DNA from: Evernia prunastri
Lineage: Eukaryota; Ascomycota; Lecanoromycetes; Lecanorales; Parmeliaceae
Direction: 5' to 3'
Length of the DNA: 64,000 bases
NCBI GenBank assembly: GCA_003184365.1
Contig: NKYR01000102.1
Location: 4,921-68,920, forward strand
The notes under the pieces were generated by a model. It worked only from the letters and a program-made list of their open reading frames with translations, was not told the origin of the DNA and did not search any database. A program made the position numbers and the translations under genes. Shown here piece after piece: positions 31,238-42,253 of this stretch. Each line of letters begins with the position of its first letter. Within the stretch, counting starts at the first letter, position 1.

Positions 31238-31516
31238 ATGTTATTAATAAATTATAAAATGCAGCGTCTTACGCAACTTCCAACTACCTTTTTTCCTTTT
31301 ATATTTACGGGTTGTGTTGTCCTAATTCAGTACATTTTTGTTTATGCTGCCCCTGATATGTGTGAGATCTCAAAGAATTTTCCTGGCATTGTTAAAAGTC
31401 CTTTAGATCAATTTGAGATAAGGAATCTTTTAAGTTTAGATGCCCCTATTTTAGCTAACCTTCATATTTCTTTAACTAATATTGGACTTTATTTAACAAT
31501 CACGGCATCTATAGCT
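31238..31516 (+). CDS. atp6: atp6 5' part, ATP synthase subunit a
   Basis: ATG 31238 then a hydrophobic leader and KSPLDQFEIRNLLSLDAPILANLHISLTNIGLYLTI. SPLxQFEIRxL followed by NxxLSLTNIGLYL is the fungal Atp6 N-terminus, the proton-channel subunit of complex V. It is cut by N31517. The leader before SPLDQ is longer than in many fungi, and the start could also be the Met at 31259. Confidence 0.85.
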
Positions 31517-31600
31517 NGACCCTTTTATCTTTAATTAGATTACGATGCATATCTTAAAATTAGTATTAAGAGCACCAACAATTAATAATCTTATAATAAT

Positions 31601-31747
31601 ATGCCACAACTTGTACCTTTTTATTTCTTAAATCAAATAACTTTTGCTTTTATTTTACTTATAGTAATGATATATATATTTTCAAAATACATTTTACCAA
31701 GGTTTGTACGTTTATTTAATACGCGCGTTTTTATAACTAAATTATAG
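31601..31747 (+). CDS. atp8: atp8, ATP synthase subunit 8
   Basis: 48 residues, MPQLVPFYFLNQITFAFILLIVMIYIFSKYILPRFVRLF, TAG 31745-31747. The MPQLxPFY(F)xNQ start, single membrane helix and positively charged tail are typical of fungal Atp8, a peripheral-stalk subunit of complex V. It is intact. Confidence 0.95.
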   Translation: MPQLVPFYFLNQITFAFILLIVMIYIFSKYILPRFVRLFNTRVFITKL

Positions 31748-34179
31748 TTAAATCTAACACAATACTACTTGTTTTATTTAATAAAAAAGATTCGTTATAA
31801 TATAATATCTTTTTTAATTTAGCATTATATAATTTTTCATGCTCAAATTACACATCAAAGGTCTAGTTCTGTGATACACATTGTTTAATGCTACTTTTAA
31901 GTAAATAGCATAGGGAAGTCCAAAGCTTATTAGGTTTATGCATAGGTCTATTGATAAATTTTACACTTTATGCAGGTATGAAAGTATTGGTCCTTAGCAG
32001 AAAATAAGAGATATACTTTATATATGTGACAAGAATTAAAAGTTTAATTTGTCCAGTTTAGTATAGCTATTAAATGTCAATCCTAAACCTAGCCTTCATT
32101 TAGACGCACAGACAATAACAGGAACCGGCTTATTTGTATCCAGTTCAACAGATTTGTAGTTTATTGATAAAACAAGTAGTTTCATTTTTGTTTTTTTTTC
32201 AGTTTTATTTGCTTTTTCATTTCTTATCATTTGAATAAGAAGAAACTACTAATAATTCAGTTTCAAACTGAAACAAGGCAAGTGATCATACGTTTCTATG
32301 TAAAATCTAAGCCTCTAATGATGATGCTGATGCTGTGCATTGCGGTTGCTCATATTTTCTCTTCTTTTCATCTTTTCATCAGCATGACAAAGCGTTAGCA
32401 TTAGCAAGACTAAGATAAGCTATGATTTATCCAAGAAAATAAAGCCTGTATACTTAGGGGATATAGGGAGGCTCTAGCGAATAGCTTTACTTCTCGTAAT
32501 AGATGACAAAACTATTTATACTTTTTATTTATAAATCTTTGAACTATTTAGTGTGTGGTTGAGATGCTTTATTTAGTTCATTAAGCCGATGTCTACCCCA
32601 TTATTTTTCTTCTTTATCAGCAGTCTTAATTAACACTTGATCTAGTAGCTCACTATGCATAAGTATATCTAAAATCTTACATCCTAANTACACATTGTTT
32701 AATGCTACTTTTAAGTAAATAGCATAGGGAAGTCCAAAGCTTATTAGGTTTATGCATAGGTCTATTGATAAATTTTACACTTTATGCAGGTATGAAAGTA
32801 TTGGTCCTTAGCAGAAAATAAGAGATATACTTTATATATGTGACAAGAATTAAAAGTTTAATTTGTCCAGTTTAGTATAGCTATTAAATGTCAATCCTAA
32901 ACCTAGCCTTCATTTAGACGCACAGACAATAACAGGAACCGGCTTATTTGTATCCAGTTCAACAGATTTGTAGTTTATTGATAAAACAAGTAGTTTCATT
33001 TTTGTTTTTTTTCAGTTTTATTTGCTTTTTCATTTCTTATCATTTGAATAAGAAGAAACTACTAATAATCCAGTTTCAAACTGAAACAAGGCAAGTGATC
33101 ATACGTTTCTATGTAAAATCTAAGCCTCTAATGATGATGCTGATGCTGTGCATTGCGGTTGCTCATATTTTCTCTTCTTTTCATCTTTTCATCAGCATGA
33201 CAAAGCGATAGCATTAGCAAGACTAAGATAAGCTATGATTTATCCAAGAAAATAAAGCCTGTATACTTAGGGGATATAGGGAGGCTCTAGCGAATAGCTT
33301 TACTTCTCGTAATAGATGACAAAACTATTTATACTTTTTATTTATAAATCTTTGAACTATTTAGTGTGTGGTTGAGATGCTTTATTTAGTTCATTAAGCC
33401 GATGTCTACCCCATTATTTTTCTTCTTTATCAGCAGTCTTAATTAACACTTGATCTAGTAGCTCACTATGCATAAGTATATCTAAAATCTTACATCCTAA
33501 TTGTGCANATTAGGTTTATGCATAGGTCTATTGATAAATTTTACACTTTATGCAGGTATGAAAGTATTGGTCCTTAGCAGAAAATAAGAGATATACTTTA
33601 TATATGTGACAAGAATTAAAAGTTTAATTTGTCCAGTTTAGTATAGCTATTAAATGTCAATCCTAAACCTAGCCTTCATTTAGACGCACAGACAATAACA
33701 GGAACCGGCTTATTTGTATCCAGTTCAACAGATTTGTAGTTTATTGATAAAACAAGTAGTTTCATTTTTGTTTTTTTTCAGTTTTATTTGCTTTTTCATT
33801 TCTTATCATTTGAATAAGAAGAAACTACTAATAATTCAGTTTCAAACTGAAACAAGGCAAGTGATCATACGTTTCTATGTAAAATCTAAGCCTCTAATGA
33901 TGATGCTGATGCTGTGCATTGCGGTTGCTCATATTTTCTCTTCTTTTCATCTTTTCATCAGCATGACAAAGCGTTAGCATTAGCAAGACTAAGATAAGCT
34001 ATGATTTATCCAAGAAAATAAAGCCTGTATACTTAGGGGATATAGGGAGGCTCTAGCGAATAGCTTTACTTCTCGTAATAGATGACAAAACTATTTATAC
34101 TTTTTATTTATAAATCTTTGAACTATTTAGTGTGTGGTTGAGATGCTTTATTTAGTTCATTAAGCCGATGTCTACCCCA
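31748..34179 (+). other. Spacer after atp8, written about 2.5 times
   Basis: Contigs 31518-32687, 32689-33507 and 33509-34584 overlap heavily; unique content is about 0.95 kb. It holds a GATGATGCTGATGCTGTGC / CATCAGCATGACAAAGCG hairpin-family element (32321-32398, copies near 33135 and 33898). Truncated overlap copies of the end of the minus-strand ORF lie at 32600-32687 and 33419-33507. The open frames 32948-33211 and 33714-33977 cross the hairpin and look fortuitous. Confidence 0.6.
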
Positions 34180-34584
34180 TTATTTTTCTTCTTTATCAGC
34201 AGTCTTAATTAACACTTGATCTAGTAGCTCACTATGCATAAGTATATCTAAAATCTTACATCCTAATTGTGCATGTAAACCATCATCAAGTTGAGAATAT
34301 AATTGTGGGTTATTTTCTTTTCACATTTCAAGTCATAATGTATAGGTAATATGTTCTTTAGTGTCCTTAACGTATTGGTTTTTTAGATTGTTAATATATA
34401 TAGAAAACATCCTTTTACCTAATTTTACAGATACAGGCACAGAGGCAAATTGTTTAACTTCCTCACTATCTTGGTAAGTATAAACTAATAAAAATTGTGA
34501 CAAACATAAATTATGTAACTCACTTAGGTCAAGGGAAATAATAATTTTAGCCATTAAAATAGCGTCAAGCCTTTTAGACATTTT
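34180..34584 (-). CDS. Minus-strand ORF, possible plasmid-type RNA polymerase N-terminal piece
   Basis: The frame is open from the contig end (34584) to TAA 34180-34182 with TGA as Trp, about 134 residues. It includes SKRLDAILMAKIIISLDLSELHNL, KLGKRMFSIYINNLKNQYV and LYSQLDDGLHAQLGCKILDILMHSELLDQV. The LGxKILDILxxSxLL stretch resembles the region before the catalytic core in phage-type single-subunit RNA polymerases, which invade fungal mitochondrial genomes through linear plasmids. No catalytic motif is present, so this is a weak inference. Confidence 0.35.
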
Positions 34585-34585
34585 N

Positions 34586-34693
34586 AACCTTGTTTCATTT
34601 TCCTTTTTTTCATCTATTCCTTGAAAAGATGAGAAAAAATGAGAAAAAGAAAACCAATATAGGTTTAAAGTGAATAATAATTAGATAAGCTAA
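34586..34693 (+). repeat. nad1: Small contig duplicating the nad1 intron end
   Basis: Matches 30494-30602 with one difference. It is a misplaced 108-bp contig fragment with no independent content. Confidence 0.7.
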
Positions 34694-35109
34694 NTACGTT
34701 TCTATGTAAAATCTAAGCCTCTAATGATGATGCTGATGCTGTGCATTGCGGTTGCTCATATTTTCTCTTCTTTTCATCTTTTCATCAGCATGACAAAGCG
34801 TTAGCATTAGCAAGACTAAGATAAGCTATGATTTATCCAAGAAAATAAAGCCTGTATACTTAGGGGATATAGGGAGGCTCTAGCGAATAGCTTTACTTCT
34901 CGTAATAGATGACAAAACTATTTATACTTTTTATTTATAAATCTTCGAACTATTTAGTGTGTGGTTGAGATGCTTTATTTAGTTCATTAAGCCGATGTCT
35001 ACCCCATTATTTTTCTTCTTTATCAGCAGTCTTAATTAACACTTGATCTAGTAGCTCACTATGCATAAGTATATCTAAAATCTTACATCCTAATTGTGCA
35101 TGTAAACCN

Positions 35110-35632
35110 TACCATTATCAAGAGGTCAGAAAGATAAAGAAATATCAACTATATCAGGAGTTTGGTCACATTCTTCAATCAAATATCTAATATATCTAGA
35201 TAAGCGTATAACCTCGACTCTTCCGAATTGGAAAACAAATTCTTGAGAATGCCAGACAAAAGTATCCACATCTACGGATGGTTTGTGAGTCCCATCCGAT
35301 GTGCTTTCTAATATTAACATCACACCATTATAAATAATATTACTATTAGGCTTACTTTCATCTAATTCTGAAGATTTAAGGGCAAATAGTAACTCATCAT
35401 ATATATAGCCAAGATGCACGGCCTGTTTACCAGTCATTACCACATTTGTGGAATTGTCAGGTGTGTCAATGGGACCAGGTAATACAGAAAAGGGCCTAAA
35501 ACCGAGACTTGTTAAAGCAAAAGATTTTATAGCAATAGAGTTTCAACCAGCAGTATATACCGATGAGAGGGAAAAGCAGGGGCGTGCAGTGAAAAAATGA
35601 TGTTTGAGCAAATCAATTTGAAAATGTCTTAC
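35110..35632 (-). CDS. Minus-strand ORF fragment, unrecognised
   Basis: About 174 codons are open with TGA as Trp between a TAG at 35633-35635 and the contig end at 35110. The first ATG-type Met is internal (near 35434). It contains AGWNSIAIKSFALTSLGFRPFSVLPGPIDTP, TGKQAVHLGYIYDELLFAL and DTFVWHSQEFVFQFGRVEVIRLSRYIRYLIEEC. It lies on the same strand as, and upstream of, the ORF at 34180-34584, so the two may be parts of one integrated-plasmid gene region. No family is recognised. Confidence 0.4.
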
Positions 35633-35639
35633 CTAATAA

Positions 35640-36044
35640 GAGGTATATCTTACATGCCAAGTTTTGCTATCATCTTTTCTTCTTTTCATCTTTTCAAAGA
35701 AGAGAAGTGATAAGCAACCAATGCTGATGTTCCACAATGCTGATGTTCCACAACGCATGCTTTGCAAACAAACAAGCGTTGTGGAACAGCGCAAGCAAGT
35801 AGGATTTATCTTTATTTATAGCTATAATAACAAACAAATTCTCGGCTTCAAGTTTGTGTTTATCTATCTCCACTATAATGAGGAAATCATGATGGAAGTG
35901 CTACTAGCAAATGTAAAACCATAATAATATTTATAACCATAATAATATTTATAATCACAATGTATATTTTACATTTATCTAGTTGTTAAAACACTACATA
36001 AGTAGTATATCATTACATTACAAGAGTAAAAATATACTACTATA
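35640..36044 (+). other. Spacer upstream of rns
   Basis: Contains a hairpin-family element (35662-35720: TTTTGCTATCATCTTTTC to AGTGATAAGCAACC), two AATGCTGATGTTCCACAA repeats and an inverted GTTGTGGAAC. The plus open frame 35664-35924 spans these repeats and is not credible. TAA-rich sequence leads into rns. Confidence 0.6.
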
Positions 36045-36671
36045 TAGAGTTGAGTTTGATGATGGCTCTGAATGAACGCTGTCCAAATGCTTGACACATG
36101 CTAATCGAACGACTAGTTTTAGTTTTTAACTAGTAGTGGTGTACAGGTGAGTATAAGATAATATAACCACCTTGGAGTAAGGAGAAAGATCCCTTATAAT
36201 AATAAAGAAAGTTAAGTTTCGCTCTTAGAAGTTTGTATCTCGTGCATGGTAGTAGTTAGGATTAAAAGCCTAACTAGCTATATGCACGTAGTCGTAACTG
36301 AAAGGTTGATCGACCACAGTGGGCCTGAATAAAGCCCATGACGATTGTCACAGCAGTGAGGAATATTGGTCAATAGCCTAACGGCTGAACCAGCAACTTG
36401 GAGGAATGTAAAGCAATAGCTACTTGCATCATTATAAAGGTGATGCAAGATCGACTATGTCGAATAAAATTCTAGGTAGAATTATGATAATGACATTGTC
36501 TGCCTATGTGTCTTGACCAAATTACGTGCCAGCAGTCGCGGTAATACGTAGAAGACTAGTGTTATTCATGTTTAATCGGTTTAAAGGGTACCTAGACGGT
36601 AAATCAAGCCTAAAAAAAAATAATTGAAGGGACTAATTTGCTAGAGTTACTTATGAGGGGGTATTAAAGTA
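36045..36671 (+). rRNA. rns: rns 5' part, small-subunit rRNA
   Basis: GAGTTTGATGATGGCTCTGA and GAACGCTGTCC (near 36050-36085) are the conserved 5' end. CAGCAGTGAGGAATATTGGTCAAT and GTGCCAGCAGTCGCGGTAA (near 36527) follow. Overlaps the next contig by about 600 bp. The exact 5' end is not determined. Confidence 0.95.
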
Positions 36672-36672
36672 N

Positions 36673-38025
36673 TGAACGCTGTCCAAATGCTTGACACATG
36701 CTAATCGAACGACTAGTTTTAGTTTTTAACTAGTAGTGGTGTACAGGTGAGTATAAGATAATATAACCACCTTGGAGTAAGGAGAAAGATCCCTTATAAT
36801 AATAAAGAAAGTTAAGTTTCGCTCTTAGAAGTTTGTATCTCGTGCATGGTAGTAGTTAGGATTAAAAGCCTAACTAGCTATATGCACGTAGTCGTAACTG
36901 AAAGGTTGATCGACCACAGTGGGCCTGAATAAAGCCCATGACGATTGTCACAGCAGTGAGGAATATTGGTCAATAGCCTAACGGCTGAACCAGCAACTTG
37001 GAGGAATGTATAGCAATAGCTACTTGCATCATTATAAAGGTGATGCAAGATCGACTATGTCGAATAAAATTCTAGGTAGAATTATGATAATGACATTGTC
37101 TGCCTATGTGTCTTGACCAAATTACGTGCCAGCAGTCGCGGTAATACGTAGAAGACTAGTGTTATTCATGTTTAATCGGTTTAAAGGGTACCTAGACGGT
37201 AAATCAAGCCTAAAAAAAAATAATTGAAGGGACTAATTTGCTAGAGTTACTTATGAGGGGGTATTAAAGTACTGCTGGTGTAGAGATGAAATTCTGTCAT
37301 ACCTCTTTTCAATAGAAAAACAATGGCACAGGTATAGGCGAAAGCATCCCCTTATGTGATAACTGACGTTGAGGGACGAAGGCTTTGTGTAGCGAACAGG
37401 ATTAGATACCCCAGTAGTCAAAGCAGAAAATGATGAATGTCATAGATTAGATATATAAGTTTATTCTATAAATGAAAGTGTAAGCATTCCACCTCAAGAG
37501 TAATTTGGCAACATTGGAACTGAAATCATTAGACCGTTTCTGAAACCAGTAGTGAAGTATGTTGTTTAATTTGATGATCCGCAAAAAACCTTACCACAAT
37601 TTGAATATTTATATCTATTATTGTTTTTTCTTCTTATTTTTTAATTAAAAACAATAATTAAGAAGAAAAATAAGAAAAAGAGGCAATAAGATATATTTAC
37701 AAGCGTTGCACGGCTGTCTTCAGTTAATGTCGCGAGACTTTGGTTAGTTCCATTAAATTAACGTAAACCCTTACTTTATTTTTATATAGAGTAGTTCCCC
37801 GCTATATTGGATATGATAACAGGGACTAAGACAAGTCATCATGGCCTAAATATTGTGGGCTATAGACGTGCCACGTAAGCCTTACAAAAGGGTGTGAAAT
37901 TGCGAAATTGAGCTAATCCCCCAAAACTGGATATACACTAACAATGGATTGTAGTCTGTAACTCGACTGCGTGAAATAGGAATTACTAGTAATCGTGTAT
38001 AAGTACGGCACGGTGAATCTAATCT
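36673..38025 (+). rRNA. rns: rns, central and 3' parts (3' end missing)
   Basis: Repeats the 5' domain from GAACGCTGTCC, then GGTGTAGAGATGAAATTC, GGATTAGATACCCCAGTAGTC (37400s), the TTAATGTCGCGAGACTTTGG region and TACGGCACGGTGAATC at the contig end. The variable region near 37600-37680 is expanded with an inverted AAGAAAAATAAG block. The last bases are not in this contig; the fragment 38551-38724 may carry the 3' end but lacks an unmistakable motif. Confidence 0.95.
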
Positions 38026-38026
38026 N

Positions 38027-38390
38027 AACTGTATTAGATAATCTAAATTAGATTGAAAAAACACCAGAAACACAAGGGTTTGCTCACCTAGTTCCATATT
38101 TTTGGCTTCAACCTTAAGTTTATTGAGGATTTGCTGCTAGCTTTACAATATTTTGTTGAGGCATTGCTGAGGGTCCTCATAAGACTTTGTAGATCCCCTT
38201 GCTATCGTTTGTTAAAGGACCATCCCGGAGGGTCCTGGTTGGAATACGCTTGATCTGTGACATTAAAGTGTTATTGACCTGTGGCGTTATAGTACAAAAA
38301 AAATTATCGTTGTGATGCTCGACTTCGTAAAGCAACCACGATTAAGTTAAGCAGACTGGATTATCTTCAATGCATTTGGGGGCCCCCAAA
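38027..38390 (+). other. Spacer rns-trnR
   Basis: No coding feature. There is an inverted GGACCATCCCGGAGGGTCC block (38217-38235) and a GGGGGCCCCC palindrome just before trnR (38378-38387). Overlap copy at 38724-39088. The extra 38551-38724 segment precedes this in the molecule. Confidence 0.5.
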
Positions 38391-38461
38391 GCGTGTTAGC
38401 TTAATTGGTTAAGCGTTGTGTTTCGGCCACAAGGATTATAAGTTCGAGTCTTATACACGCT
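38391..38461 (+). tRNA. trnR: tRNA-Arg(TCG)
   Basis: Acceptor GCGTGT/ACACGC, anticodon stem TTGTG/CACAA around TTTCGGC (anticodon TCG), T arm with GTTCGAGTC. The overlap copy is 39089-39159. Confidence 0.9.
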
Positions 38462-39088
38462 ACCTTTGTAAAAATAGCCACATGTTTCTCATTAAAAGAA
38501 AAAAGGAGCTATGTAAATATAAAATTTATGTAGTTAAATCATGAGATGANAAGAGATCTACAAAGTATTATGTAGGGCCCGCAACAATGTCATAACAACT
38601 GATACAGGTAAGGCTGATAGGACATGAGGATATAATCCGAGGGTTATCTTAGATTTAAATTTTGGATTAGCTTTATTGAAGACAAAAAAGAAATTTTATT
38701 TTACTTATTCATACATATATGACTAACTGTATTAGATAATCTAAATTAGATTGAAAAAACACCAGAAACACAAGGGTTTGCTCACCTAGTTCCATATTTT
38801 TGGCTTCAACCTTAAGTTTATTGAGGATTTGCTGCTAGCTTTACAATATTTTGTTGAGGCATTGCTGAGGGTCCTCATAAGACTTTGTAGATCCCCTTGC
38901 TATCGTTTGTTAAAGGACCATCCCGGAGGGTCCTGGTTGGAATACGCTTGATCTGTGACATTAAAGTGTTATTGACCTGTGGCGTTATAGTACAAAAAAA
39001 ATTATCGTTGTGATGCTCAACTTCGTAAAGCAACCACGATTAAGTTAAGCAGACTGGATTATCTTCAATGCATTTGGGGGCCCCCAAA

Positions 39089-39159
39089 GCGTGTTAGCTT
39101 AATTGGTTAAGCGTTGTGTTTCGGCCACAAGGATTATAAGTTCGAGTCTTATACACGCT
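39089..39159 (+). tRNA. trnR: tRNA-Arg(TCG), overlap copy
   Basis: Same gene as 38391-38461 from the next contig, which continues into nad6. Confidence 0.85.
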
Positions 39160-39271
39160 ACCTTTGTAAAAATAGCCACATGTTTCTCATTAAAAGAAAA
39201 AAGGAGCTATGTAAATATAAAATTTATGTAGTTAAATCATGAGATGAGATATAAACCCTTTACAACTTATT

Positions 39272-39916
39272 ATGATTAATAGCTTATTGCTTATAAATGA
39301 AACTTTTACTAATGGTTATAGGGCGGAAGCCTTAGACCTTATATCCTTGGCTTCTATATTATCGGGTATTTTTGTTATAATAAGTAAAAACCCCATAGTN
39401 GTGTTATTTTTGATAGGACTATTTTTAAGCATAGCATGTTATTTACTAGTTTTAGGTATAAACTTTATAGGTTTATCATATTTATTGGTTTACGTTGGAG
39501 CTGTTTCAATATTATTTTTATTTATACTAATGTTAATAAACGTGAGAGTATCTGAGCTTTTGAGTGTTACTAGTAATAGTATACCTTTAGCGCTATTAAT
39601 AGTTGTGTCTTTTAATTATTTTGTACATCAAATATTGCCTCTCAATTTATCAGGCTCTAATCTGATAGATACATCGGAATATATTACATCTGATCAACTT
39701 ATTAATTATATAAATGGATCTTACAATTTATCTAGTACTGAATTAATATTTGTAACTTCTAAAATCTGAGATGGTAGTCTGGCAGAAACAACACATATAA
39801 CAAGTATAGGTAACATTATGTACACAAGTTATTCTATATGGCTTATAATAACATCTATAATACTATTATTAGCTATGGTTGGTGCCATCGTTATAACAAT
39901 AAAACAAAAAGATTAG
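39272..39916 (+). CDS. nad6: nad6, NADH dehydrogenase subunit 6
   Basis: ATG 39272 to TAG 39914-39916, 214 codons. It contains DLISLASILSGIFVIISKNPIV, then VLFLIGLFLSIACYLLVLGINFIGLSYLLVYVGAVSILFLFILMLINVR, the conserved Nad6 helices, and a C-terminal helix IIITSIILLLAMVGAIVITIKQKD. N39400 lies in the frame without breaking it, so the two contigs abut here. A membrane subunit of complex I. Confidence 0.95.
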
Positions 39917-40005
39917 ACTAGCTCATCTTTATGTATATGTAAACTATTGCGTTATAGGTTATCATTTAAAGTACTAGTTGTTTAAATGATAGTTAATAAA
40001 TACAG

Positions 40006-40077
40006 AGACTTTAGTTTAATTGGTAAAATATGTGACTTTTAATCATCAGTATATGGGTTCGAACCCCGTAGGTCTTA
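40006..40077 (+). tRNA. trnK: tRNA-Lys(TTT)
   Basis: Anticodon stem GTGA/TCAT around CTTTTAA (anticodon TTT), T arm GGGTTCGAACCCC, 90 bp after nad6. Confidence 0.88.
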
Positions 40078-40112
40078 TACAAGCCAGTTGTTAATAGATA
40101 CATTTATGTATA

Positions 40113-40200
40113 TGATGCTCAACTTCTTCCTCATCTTTTCTTCTTTTCACATCTTTTCCAAGAAAAGAAGAAAAGATGATAAGAAGAAGTTGAGCATTAG
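40113..40200 (+). repeat. Hairpin-family element between trnK and trnV
   Basis: TGATGCTCAACTTCTTCC at one end and AAGAAGAAGTTGAGCATTAG at the other are inverted. Between them lie TCATCTTTTCTTC and GAAGAAAAGATGA arms around TTTTCCAAGAAAAG. This is a complete, long member of the family. Confidence 0.85.
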
Positions 40201-40212
40201 CAAAATAAATAT

Positions 40213-40286
40213 AAGGGAATTAGCTCAATTGGTAGAGCGACCGTTTTACACACGGTAGGTTAGGTGTTCAAATCACCTATTCCTTA
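40213..40286 (+). tRNA. trnV: tRNA-Val(TAC), copy 2
   Basis: Anticodon loop TTTACAC (TAC), D arm AGCTCAATTGGTAGAGCG, T arm GTTCAAATC. It lies 43 bp before cox3. The copy at 26612 shares this tRNA, the following leader and the cox3 ATG. Confidence 0.92.
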
Positions 40287-40329
40287 TTGTTTACCGCTGT
40301 GTATTCGTAAATTTTAATGTAAAACTTAT

Positions 40330-40618
40330 ATGACAAACTTAGTAAGGAGTAATTTCCAAGCCCATCCTTTTCATCTTGTTTCTCCCTCACCTTGGCCTAT
40401 CTTTACATGTATATCTCTTTTATCTCTTACTACTTCAGGTGTTTTAACAATGCATGGCTTTTCTTTAGCACAAGATTTTCTGTACATGGCTTTACTTCTA
40501 GTAATCTTTTCTATGTCATTTTGATTTAGAGACGTTATTAGTGAGGCAACATACTTAGGTAATCATACTTTAGCTGTACAAAGAGGTCTAAATATGGGAG
40601 TTGCCTTGTTTATAGTTA
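40330..40618 (+). CDS. cox3: cox3 5' part, cytochrome c oxidase subunit 3
   Basis: ATG 40330, NFQAHPFHLVSPSPWPIFTCISLLSLTTSGVLTMHGF, then SFWFRDVISEATYLGNHTLAVQRGLNMGVALFIV. The HPFHLVxPSPWP start and WFRDVxxEATYLGxHTxxVQxGL block are diagnostic. It is cut at N40619. Downstream EALFFxxxFWAFFHS is not in this window. Confidence 0.95.
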
Positions 40619-40619
40619 N

Positions 40620-40960
40620 GTAGCATTAGTCGCCAAGAGCAAAAACAAGATTACAATGGAATGCTCCGTAACACGTATGTTTTATAATGATACTGGTACT
40701 ATGAAGATTAATATCTTAAGAGATAACAAAGGTAAAGCAGGTATATACTGCTGAATTCGAAGTGAGACTGGTAAATCATATATTGGTTCAACTGGTGATC
40801 TCAATGAAAGGACGGCTAACCACTTTAGTATTAAGTACCTGGAAGGACGCATTAAAACTACTAAGAGTCTAATCTATGAAGCCCCGTTAAATTAGGCTCA
40901 TTATGCCTTTTGTCTAGTCATTCTTGAGTCTCGTTAAATACTCAATTTAATTAGCAAATC
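40620..40960 (+). pseudogene. GIY-YIG endonuclease remnant
   Basis: Reads KGKAGIYCWIRSETGKSYIGSTGDLNERTANHFSIKYL to TAG near 40893, the N-terminal GIY-YIG core with Tyr, Gly and the Arg of NERTANHF. A shifted frame then gives HYAFCLVILESR, equivalent to the usual YSNFxLxILEYC block. The rest is absent and tRNA genes follow. It is a decayed intron ORF, perhaps from cox3 or another gene. Confidence 0.7.
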
Positions 40961-41094
40961 CTTAGTAAAAAAGCGAAAATAGTACTACATGAATCACTGG
41001 AAGCATAAGTGCAACATACTTGAATATGCTCGTTCATTGTAATGTTACAAGCATACGCATGAAGATTAAAACATTGCCCTCCTTGCTAAAAAAA

Positions 41095-41167
41095 ACGGCC
41101 ATAGGTTAATCTGGTAGACCGTTCGTCTTCCAAACGATGTGTGTCGATTCAAGTTCGGCTGGCCGTA
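41095..41167 (+). tRNA. trnG: tRNA-Gly(TCC)
   Basis: Acceptor ACGGCCA/TGGCCGT (7 bp), anticodon loop CTTCCAA (TCC). Overlap copy at 41738-41810. Confidence 0.93.
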
Positions 41168-41181
41168 AGTTATAAGATTTA

Positions 41182-41254
41182 GAGTTAGTAGCTTAATTGG
41201 TAAAGTGCCTTCTTGTCGAGAAGGAAGATGCCGGATCGTTGCCGGTCTAACTCG
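41182..41254 (+). tRNA. trnD: tRNA-Asp(GTC)
   Basis: Acceptor GAGTTAG/CTAACTC, anticodon stem CCTTC/GAAGG around TTGTCGA (GTC). Overlap copy at 41825-41897. Confidence 0.93.
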
Positions 41255-41321
41255 TTTATAATTTTTGCAAGTTTTGCTTTATATTCTCCTTACTTCTCCA
41301 TGTAGATATGAAGAATATGAG

Positions 41322-41403
41322 GAAAAATTGCCATTGGTAAGGCAGGATATTTGCTAAATATTGTGTAATATACACCTGGATGTTCGAATCATCTTTTTTC
41401 CGT
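41322..41403 (+). tRNA. trnS1: tRNA-Ser(GCT)
   Basis: Acceptor GGAAAAA/TTTTTCC, anticodon loop TTGCTAA (GCT), long variable arm GTGTAATATACAC typical of tRNA-Ser, T arm with GTTCGAATC. Overlap copy at 41964-42045. Confidence 0.88.
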
Positions 41404-41737
41404 TGCTTGTGAAACAAAGCATCAAGTATTAAAAATTCAATTCTATTAAAAAATAATAAGCAGCTTTTACTCTANAGTACCTGGAAGGACGCATTAAAAC
41501 TACTAAGAGTCTAATCTATGAAGCCCCGTTAAATTAGGCTCATTATGCCTTTTGTCTAGTCATTCTTGAGTCTCGTTAAATACTCAATTTAATTAGCAAA
41601 TCCTTAGTAAAAAAGCGAAAATAGTACTACATGAATCACTGGAAGCATAAGTGCAACATACTTGAATATGCTCGTTCATTGTAATGTTACAAGCATACGC
41701 ATGAAGATTAAAACATTGCCCTCCTTGCTAAAAAAAA

Positions 41738-42045
41738 ACGGCCATAGGTTAATCTGGTAGACCGTTCGTCTTCCAAACGATGTGTGTCGATTCAAGTTCG
41801 GCTGGCCGTAAGTTATAAGATTTAGAGTTAGTAGCTTAATTGGTAAAGTGCCTTCTTGTCGAGAAGGAAGATGCCGGATCGTTGCCGGTCTAACTCGTTT
41901 ATAATTTTTGCAAGTTTTGCTTTATATTCTCCTTACTTCTCCATGTAGATATGAAGAATATGAGGAAAAATTGCCATTGGTAAGGCAGGATATTTGCTAA
42001 ATATTGTGTAATATACACCTGGATGTTCGAATCATCTTTTTTCCG
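41738..42045 (+). tRNA. Overlap copies of trnG, trnD and trnS(GCT)
   Basis: trnG 41738-41810, trnD 41825-41897 and trnS(GCT) 41964-42045, repeated because contigs 40620-41474 and 41476-43976 overlap by about 640 bp. These are not extra genes. Confidence 0.9.
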
Positions 42046-42178
42046 TTGCTTGTGAAACAAAGCATCAAGTATTAAAAATTCAATTCTATTAAAAAATAAT
42101 AAGCAGCTTTTACTCTAGTAATTGTGGCATTGTTAATATTTTATGATGGTATTTCTTATGAATTTAAAACAAAATAAA

Positions 42179-42250
42179 GGTTCCTTAACTTAACTGGTAA
42201 AGTATACTTTTGATAAGAGTAGGTTCGGCGTTCAAACCGCTGAGGAATCA
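42179..42250 (+). tRNA. trnI: tRNA-Ile(GAT)
   Basis: Acceptor GGTTCCT/AGGAATC, anticodon stem TACTT/GAGTA around TTGATAA (GAT). Confidence 0.92.
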
Positions 42251-42253
42251 TTT

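Noticed and set aside
32948..33977. 87-residue plus ORF after atp8
   Set aside because: It spans a hairpin element and starts in spacer; its repetition is contig overlap, and the minus strand has the better coding candidate nearby.
35664..35924. Plus-strand 86-residue ORF upstream of rns
   Set aside because: It runs through a hairpin element and AATGCTGATGTTCC repeats, with no domain and no conservation signal.
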